Source: Lentisphaerota bacterium (GTDB taxonomy: Bacteria; Verrucomicrobiota; Kiritimatiellia; CAIQIC01; Lenti-01). Taken from it: a stretch of DNA of 34,394 nt. The translations under genes were made by a program, and so were the position numbers. Of the stretch, positions 9,156 through 15,420 are shown piece by piece. The notes beneath the pieces are model-generated. The model worked only from the letters and a program-made list of their open reading frames with translations. It searched no databases and had not been told where the DNA came from. Where the stretch lies: contig JAAZFE010000110.1 in NCBI GenBank assembly GCA_012511885.1, forward strand, positions 1 to 34,394, given 5' to 3'. Numbering within the stretch: the first letter of the stretch is position 1; each line of letters begins with the position of its first letter.

Positions 9156-9540
9156 AGCACAACACCCCGTTTTCATGCACCTCGCGCGCCAATGTGTTGG
9201 CAATCCCGCGCTGCTCTTCAAATTCACCGGTGCCCATGACCGATACATCCAACGCAACCGCCGGAGAGGAAAACAAACGATGAACTTGCAACTGAATGTC
9301 ACGATGGCTGGTTTCGCCATCCAAAAGAATCAGCACATCCACATCGCTCTCCAGCGTCGCTCCGCCCGTCACGCGAGAGCCATAAACGTGAATTTGTGTC
9401 GGGCGAATCGCCTCCGCGATTTTCTCCACGACCAAGCGGACCAGCGGATCCTCGCCGCGGTACAACACAGTGCCCGGAGTCAAAGTCGTTCGTTGCCCCC
9501 GCGCCGCCCGCCGCCGCTCCACTGTCCGCACGCTGCTCAT
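9148..9540 (-). CDS. MNT-type nucleotidyltransferase (module 4)
   Basis: IHVYGSRVTGGATLESDVDVLILLDG; N-terminal MSSVRTVERRR tag with ATG at 9540 (the ORF track start at 9582 is an alternative). Confidence 0.85.
   Translation of the reverse strand: MSSVRTVERRRAARGQRTTLTPGTVLYRGEDPLVRLVVEKIAEAIRPTQIHVYGSRVTGGATLESDVDVLILLDGETSHRDIQLQVHRLFSSPAVALDVSVMGTGEFEEQRGIANTLAREVHENGVLCYG
9511..9540 (-). repeat. Start-tag repeat copy D
   Basis: Minus strand ATGAGCAGCGTGCGGACAGTGGAGCGGCGG at the MNT4 start. Confidence 0.9.
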
Positions 9541-9989
9541 CGCGCAACTCCTCGCACTCGACCCTCTGCCGCCCTCATCCAAAAAGGCCGCAATGTTCCG
9601 CAGGTATGTCGTGTTCTCATCGTTTCACTCACTCGGTTGAGTTGCTCGCAAAATCCCGGTAAAAATGTTGTTCCAAACTGCTTCGATCTCGTTTCTTCGC
9701 CACGCGCACAACGATCCTTCGCTCCCCTCAATACATGTGTGCACAATCCCAGACATTTATATATAACAAACATCCTCTATTCCCCCTTCCCTGTCAAGGC
9801 GCTAACACGATCCCAACAATCCCCCCCCCAAAAAAAATAACAACCGCCACCCATGCTACCTTGCAGCACAAGGTACCCCCCAAAATCCCGCATTCACCCA
9901 TTCTCGCATTTCCCCGACTCCCCCTCCCCAGTTCCGTAGCCTGTAGTCTGTCGTCTGTCGTCTCTGGTCTGCGCGGCGCAGCCGCGCCC

Positions 9990-10690
9990 CCTCCTCCCGC
10001 TTGCGCTCCTCTTGCGTCCCTCGCGCCTCTTGCGTTAAAAATGCGCCCCAGCGCCAACGGTAGGTGCCTGTCCGCCTCGGGCGAAACGCATCGCGAGACA
10101 TCCCCCCCCCAAAAACAACCGCCACCCCCTATGCTACCTTGCGTTACAAGGTACCATGCCCCCCCTCCCCTCCTCTTCCCCTTTTGCGTTTTTTGCGCGC
10201 TTTGTGGTTCCCCAAAAATCCCGCAATCTCGCATTCCCCCCCTCCCCCATTTCCTCCTGCCCCCCCTTTTGTGTTTTTTGCGCTCTTTGTGGTTACAAAA
10301 ATCTCTTCCCCCGCTTGCGCTCCTCTCGCGCTCCTCGCGCCTCTTGCGTTAAAAAATGCGCCCCAGCGCCAACGGTAGGTGCCTGTCCGCCTCGGGCGAA
10401 ACGCATCGCGAGACATCCCCCCCCAAAAAACAACCGCCACCCCCCATGCTACCTTGCGTTACAAGGTACCATGCCCCCCTTCCCCTCCTCTTCCCCTTTT
10501 GCGTTTTTTGCGCTCTCTGTGGTTCCCCGAAATCCCGCAATCTCGCATTCCCCCCCTCCCCCATTTCCTCCTGCCCCCCCCTTTTGTGTTTTTTGTGCTC
10601 TTTGTGGTTACAAAAATCTCTTCCCCCGCTTGCGCTCCTCTTGCGTCCCTCGCGCCTTTTGCGTTAAAAATGCGCCTCCCTGGCACTTCG
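9990..10690. repeat. ~315-bp tandem repeat, about 2.2 copies
   Basis: 'taggtgcctgtccgcctcgggcgaaacgcatcgcgagacatcccccccc' at 10061 and 10376 (period 315); 'atgctaccttgcgttacaaggtaccatgcccccc' and 'tttgtggttacaaaaatctcttcccccgcttgcgctcctc' recur at the same spacing. Confidence 0.9.
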
Positions 10691-11052
10691 CACCTGAAAC
10701 CTTTTACCAGCCAGCGTCAGCTGGCGTCTACAGTCAGTCGTCTTCTGGTCTTCGGTCTCGCGGCGCAGCCGCGCCCCTCCTCTTCCCCTTTTGCGTTTTT
10801 TGCGCGCTTTGTGGTTACAAAAATCTCTTCCCCCGCTTGCGCTCCTCTCGCGCTCCTCGCGCCTCTTGCGTTAGAAAAACAGCACCCCCTGGCACCTTGC
10901 ACATGAAACCTGCCACCGCGGCGGCCCCGCCGCCCCCGGCCCTCAAAAATCGTCAAAAAGCGTTGTTTTGGACGAATTTGGGGTTTTTGACCGTTTTCCG
11001 CGCGGCAACCGCCGCGCTGTAGGTGGGCCCGGTGAGCCCGCCTGCCGCGCAC

Positions 11053-11159
11053 GCAAAACCTGAGCTTTTCACTTTCCGCTAAAACTTTCGGAGCAATTTT
11101 TCCTACGCTGTGTCCCGCATGGGCGGGACACATCGCGGACGCCTCGGCGATGCGTCCCT
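11053..11159. repeat. Perfect 107-bp direct repeat, copy 1
   Basis: gcaaaacctgagcttttcactttccgctaaaactttcggagcaatttttcctacgctgtgtcccgcatgggcgggacacatcgcggacgcctcggcgatgcgtccct; identical to 11848-11954. Contains hairpins TGTCCCGC-ATGG-GCGGGACA and GGACGC...GCGTCC. Confidence 0.95.
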
Positions 11160-11171
11160 ACCAAAATCCCG

Positions 11172-11801
11172 CTACCACGAAATCACCCTCCTCTCCCCCC
11201 GCTTGCGCTCCCCTCGCGTCTCTTGCGTTAAAAAAATGCGCCCCCCTGGCACTTCGCACCTGAAACCTGCCCTCCGCCCTTGCCCCCCTCCGCGCTCTTC
11301 GCGGCTTTGCGAGAGACCCGGCTGTTCAGCTCCCCGGCTGTTCCTTCTGACTCCTGGCTTCTGACTACTGTCTTCTCGCCCCCGCTCATACAGCGCAATG
11401 CCTTCCGTTTCCACCTCATCCACGATCAACCCCACCATGCCGCGGTCGCGCTCGACCTCTTGCGGCGTGTACACCAGCAAATCCATCGCCCACGGACGCG
11501 CCCCAAACAGCGCCAACACCTGCGCCGTGCGCTTGTAAAAATCCAGCGAACTCTCCATCTCCACAAACAAATCAATATCGCTATCCTCCCGCGCATCGCC
11601 CCGCGCCCTCGAACCAAATAGCACCACCCGTCGCGGAGAAAACTCACGCACAATCCGCTCCGTAATGCTGCGCAACAGCCCCGCCTGCAGCCCGATTTCG
11701 GCATTCCCCGGCAACCCCGCCCAAGGCATCCCCTGCCTCGTGCGCGCCCCCCGCCGCCGCACCGCTGCCGCCCGCCGCTCCCCTGACATCACCCCGCTCA
11801 T
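11172..11801 (-). CDS. Orphan MNT-type nucleotidyltransferase whose C-terminus reads into repeat sequence (possible remnant)
   Basis: VVLFGSRARGDAREDSDIDLFVEM; N-terminal half near-identical to module 1 MNT (RQGMPWAGLPGNAExGLxAGLLRSITERIVRE). No HEPN ORF downstream; after ...IALYERGREDS the frame enters intergenic-type repeats. Confidence 0.65.
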   Translation of the reverse strand: MSGVMSGERRAAAVRRRGARTRQGMPWAGLPGNAEIGLQAGLLRSITERIVREFSPRRVVLFGSRARGDAREDSDIDLFVEMESSLDFYKRTAQVLALFGARPWAMDLLVYTPQEVERDRGMVGLIVDEVETEGIALYERGREDSSQKPGVRRNSRGAEQPGLSQSREERGGGQGRRAGFRCEVPGGRIFLTQETRGERKRGERRVISW

Positions 11802-11847
11802 GTTTCGCCCCCCTCCGGTTCAGACCTAACGGCCTTCAAACGCTCAA

Positions 11848-11954
11848 GCAAAACCTGAGCTTTTCACTTTCCGCTAAAACTTTCGGAGCAATTTTTCCTA
11901 CGCTGTGTCCCGCATGGGCGGGACACATCGCGGACGCCTCGGCGATGCGTCCCT
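11848..11954. repeat. Perfect 107-bp direct repeat, copy 2
   Basis: Base-for-base identical to 11053-11159, same orientation, offset 795 bp; flanks the orphan MNT gene. Confidence 0.95.
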
Positions 11955-12202
11955 TCTACCAAAATCCCGCATTCACGCATTCACGCACTCCCCCTCCTCC
12001 TACAGTCTGTTGTCTGTCGTCTCTGGTCTGCGCGGCGCAGCCGCGTCCCCTCTCCCGCTTGCGCTCCTCTTGCGTCCCTCGCGCCTCTTGCGTTAAAAAT
12101 GCGCCCCAGCGCCCCCTTTTATCAGCCAGCGTCAGCTGGCGTCTACAGTCTGTTGTCTGTCGTCTCTGGTCCGCGCGGCTCCGCCGCGCGCCCCCCCCCC
12201 TG

Positions 12203-13186
12203 TCAGTCCAATACCAGCTTCACCCCAAACGCCCCCCGCACGACGCCCTCAGGAATATCCAAAATTTTCACCTCAATCTCATACTCATCATCGCCCGCAA
12301 CAATCGGATACCCCACCTGGATTTGCTCCTGCACCCCGTTCTCCTCATCCCCGGTCAGTTCGGCAACGTAGAACAACTGATAGGCCTTGCCGGGAACCGA
12401 CCGCCACTTCACCTTGATGGGCCGGGCCGGCCTCTTGCCGGGCGATGCCATCTGGGGGCCTGGTTCTCCCAAGCGAATGTCGGCGAAGGCCAGCAGCGAC
12501 GTCGCATCCGTCGGATCCGTTCCCGCCAGCCACTCGTGCCAGTTGCTGATCCCGTCCCCGTCCGCGTCATCAACCCGGTTGGTCACCCCCATCAGGAGGG
12601 CGTGCGACACCGTAAACGGATCATCAGGATGCGCCCAGCCTTCGGTATTGATCGGCTCGGCAGGGCCAAACTCCAGCACCAGCATGTTGTAGGCCGGACC
12701 GGGCACCGTGACCACCTGCGAGTCCGCGTAGAATGTCGCATTCGACACTTCGGCCGCGTTGTAGGCCCGTCCGAAAACCCGCTTGCCGGTGGACGGGCGA
12801 TTCGTCAGCGCCAGACAAAACAGGCCCAGATCCTGACGCGACGCGTTGATGCCCACATGGCCCCAACTGCTGTTCGACGCCACCAGCGGATTGGACGGGT
12901 GCGATTCCCCCTGAGCGTTGAGTTTGAAATTCTCCGGACGCCGGGGGTCGTTGGTATAGGCTTCGCGCAGCTCCACCCGCGAATGGCCCTGGCCGCAGGC
13001 GCTCATCCCGGGCATGGGGCGGCCAAATGGATCCAACACCGGCTGGATATTGCCGGCATAAAGTGATTGCGGATAAAACCCCTCGACCGCTTTCTGGGGC
13101 TCCTCATTGCCGAAAGCCGGAGACACCGCCGCCGCGGCAAGCAACAAGACCATGCCCATTGCCAACCCGACCGCCGGCCATTTCAT
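12203..13186 (-). CDS. Secreted protein with calcium-binding-like DADGDGISNWHEWLAGTDPTD motif
   Basis: Signal peptide MKWPAVGLAMGMVLLLAAAAVSPAFG; C-terminal 'DADGDGISNWHEWLAGTDPTDATS' as in TSP3/EF-hand-like tails. Start trimmed from the 390-aa ORF. Confidence 0.8.
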   Translation of the reverse strand: MKWPAVGLAMGMVLLLAAAAVSPAFGNEEPQKAVEGFYPQSLYAGNIQPVLDPFGRPMPGMSACGQGHSRVELREAYTNDPRRPENFKLNAQGESHPSNPLVASNSSWGHVGINASRQDLGLFCLALTNRPSTGKRVFGRAYNAAEVSNATFYADSQVVTVPGPAYNMLVLEFGPAEPINTEGWAHPDDPFTVSHALLMGVTNRVDDADGDGISNWHEWLAGTDPTDATSLLAFADIRLGEPGPQMASPGKRPARPIKVKWRSVPGKAYQLFYVAELTGDEENGVQEQIQVGYPIVAGDDEYEIEVKILDIPEGVVRGAFGVKLVLD

Positions 13187-13414
13187 GCCGCTATAATTTG
13201 GCGTTCTGTTTACCATCACCAGCCCAGACCGCGCGACAAACGCTCCCGCGCTCGCCCCGCGAGTCTCTCTATTCTTTGTCACATCTTCAATGGACATTGG
13301 ATATAATCCAATCCCTGATGGAAAAGTGCACCACGTTCTCAGAAATTGCAAGTGCAAATTTAACCGTTTTTTCATTTTTCAAGTTCACCCTTCGCGTCTC
13401 CACATGAGCCTGGA

Positions 13415-13600
13415 TGATTCACGCGACAAGTCCGGCCCGGATGCAAGGCGGGCGGGGTGAAGCTGTATGGACAACCTGCGAGCCCCGAATAACGCCGCAG
13501 ACGGGTTGGAATCGTCGCGCCGAAGGGCAACATGGCTGAAAATTGATGAAAACCTGAACCTGCTACTCTGCAGTGAAATAAAACCGTTTCAGCCATGTTG
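13415..13600 (+). other. Candidate degraded structured RNA, possibly a group II intron 5' fragment
   Basis: 'cacgcgacaagtccggcccggatgcaaggcgggcggggtgaagctgtatggacaacctgcgagccccgaataacgccgcagacgggttggaatcg' resembles intron domain I style sequence by eye only; no RT ORF and no domain V recognised nearby. Confidence 0.25.
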
Positions 13601-13686
13601 ATGAATAATCCAGGTGAGACCGTCTGCTCCCCATAAACGCGCCAGCGTGTATGTAGTTTGTCCTCTCGCAACCGCGCCCCCCCCCC

Positions 13687-13894
13687 CCTCGACTCTCGAC
13701 ACTCAAAAACAGCCATTTTTGCCCCGTTTTCAGGAAATTTTGCTAGTTTTTGACGAATTTGGACCGTTTTGGCCGATTTTTTCTCGTTGTGGGCCGTTTT
13801 CCACCGTTTCCACAATTGCCGCCCCCCCCCCCGCGGGGCGCTCCCAAAGAAAACTATCTGCCCGATCCGTCTGATCCGACTGATCTGTCTGATC
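13687..13894. repeat. Composite intergenic element I: GACTCTC repeats + phased T-tracts + 9-bp GATC array
   Basis: T-tract starts at 13716,13727,13738,13747,13758,13767,13777,13787,13797,13807; GATC at 13864,13873,13882,13891. Confidence 0.85.
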
Positions 13895-14052
13895 GTTGCA
13901 TCTGGCGCAGCCGCGCACGCTTCCCCGCTTCTTCTATGCTGGCTCCGCGACGGGGCGGCTCAATATCTTAGGTTTTGTGTGCCGCAGCCCATTCATCCAA
14001 ATTTGTAACCCAATCCGCCCATATTTCTCCACATAACTTCAAAAAATTGCAA

Positions 14053-14138
14053 TTTTCCCATGTTTTATTCCCAAAATCGTTCGTTTTTACCCATTTCTGC
14101 TCCTTTTTTGCCCGTTTTTGCCCGGTTTTGCCCGGTTT
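14053..14138. repeat. Phased A/T-tract array
   Basis: Tract starts at 14053,14063,14073(A),14084,14094,14104,14115,14126,14136. Confidence 0.85.
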
Positions 14139-14383
14139 CGCGTCCGTCTCGATTTGTTTCTGGGCGAAAAAATCTTTCGCCCCTACCCCCCCTGCGGCCC
14201 CCGAGCCGCCCCCCAAAAATAATTTGTGTCCATTCGCGTCCATTCGCGGTTCAAACCCCATTCTTTGTGTTTTTTGTGTTCTTTGTGGTTCCCCAAAAAT
14301 CCGCAATCGACCATTCCCGCACTCTCGCAATCTCGCAATTCTCTCTCCCTTTTCTCCTGCACTTCGGCTATAATGCGTCCCTT

Positions 14384-15136
14384 ATGAACATACTGCACAG
14401 CCAAACGGTGGAATATCTCCGTTATCTCAAAGAACAGGGCATCACCCATGTTCCGGGTACCAGCAAACAGCCCGTCACGCCGGTCAAACGCGCTCCAAAA
14501 GCTGCCCCTGATCCCGCCCCCGCCGCCCCTCCTCTTGCCGGCGCCGCGCCACGAGGCGGCTTGACCCAGTCGGTGGAATTGCAGCTCATCACCGACGAAG
14601 TGGCCGCCTGCCGACGCTGTCTCCTGCACCGCACCCGCACCCGGACCGTCCCCGGTCAGGGCGCTCTGCGGCCCGATGTCATGTTTATCGGCGAAGGTCC
14701 CGGCGCCAACGAGGACGAGCAGGGCATTGCTTTTGTGGGCCGGGCGGGACAACTGCTCACCCGCATGATCGCCGCCATGGGCTACACCCGCGACGAAGTG
14801 TTTATCGGCAACATCGTCAAATGCCGCCCCCCCGGCAACCGCGTTCCCTCGCCCGAGGAAATGAACGATTGCATCCCCTATCTCAAACGGCAAATCGCGA
14901 TTATCCAGCCCAAACTGATCGTCTGCCTTGGCGCCACGGCGGCCCGCGGCCTCGTGCAGGAAACTCTGCCCATCGGCAAAGCACGGGGACAATGGCGCGA
15001 ATTCGAGGGTATTCCCGTCATGTTGACCTTCCACCCCGCCTATCTCCTGCGCGACGGCACCAAAAAAGGCGCCTGCTGGTCCGATCTCAAGGCCGTCCTG
15101 GCCCGCCTGGGCAAAACCCCGCCCAAACCCGCGTAG
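14384..15136 (+). CDS. Uracil-DNA glycosylase, family 4 (4Fe-4S type)
   Basis: [60 protein letters not shown] motifs; start trimmed to ATG 14384. Confidence 0.93.
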   Translation: MNILHSQTVEYLRYLKEQGITHVPGTSKQPVTPVKRAPKAAPDPAPAAPPLAGAAPRGGLTQSVELQLITDEVAACRRCLLHRTRTRTVPGQGALRPDVMFIGEGPGANEDEQGIAFVGRAGQLLTRMIAAMGYTRDEVFIGNIVKCRPPGNRVPSPEEMNDCIPYLKRQIAIIQPKLIVCLGATAARGLVQETLPIGKARGQWREFEGIPVMLTFHPAYLLRDGTKKGACWSDLKAVLARLGKTPPKPA

Positions 15137-15151
15137 GCCCAGCTCGGAAAA

Positions 15152-15334
15152 CCCTCGACGCTCGACCCCCGGCTCTCGAAAAACGCCAACAACGCCGTTT
15201 GGGGTCAAATTCTGCCTGTTTTTGACGAATTTGGGCTGTTTTTGGTCCATTTTTGGCCGATTTTGGCCGATTTTGGACGTTTTTGGGCAGCTTCCGCCCC
15301 GATCTGTCTGATCCGACTGATCTGTCTGATCATT
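15152..15334. repeat. Composite intergenic element II: GACNCTC-type repeats + phased T-tracts + 9-bp GATC array
   Basis: T-tract starts 15198,15210,15219,15230,15239,15250,15261,15271,15280; GATC at 15301,15310,15319,15328. Confidence 0.85.
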
Positions 15335-15420
15335 TTACCTTGCCACCAGCAGTCGCACCAGCGGCGCAGCTGCGGCGCGCGCCGCTTGCTTCCCCAGGCC
15401 GGGACAAGTATTCTAGCCGT

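Noticed and set aside
5705-9540. Integron attC sites at the module boundaries
   Set aside because: The shared tag is not an imperfect palindrome of attC type, lies inside coding starts, and no integron integrase is visible in the window.
9826-10740. CRISPR array
   Set aside because: The unit is ~315 bp and copies are contiguous; no short repeats with unique spacers and no cas genes.
10156-11022. 288-aa plus-strand ORF with repeated 'FCVFCALCGYKNLFPRLRSS'
   Set aside because: Translation of the 315-bp repeat and its neighbours; the peptide repetition simply mirrors the DNA repeats.
14183-15250. 355-aa minus-strand ORF
   Set aside because: Antisense to the family-4 UDG gene; ends in intergenic repeat translation (NHKEHKKHKEWGLNREWTRMDTN).
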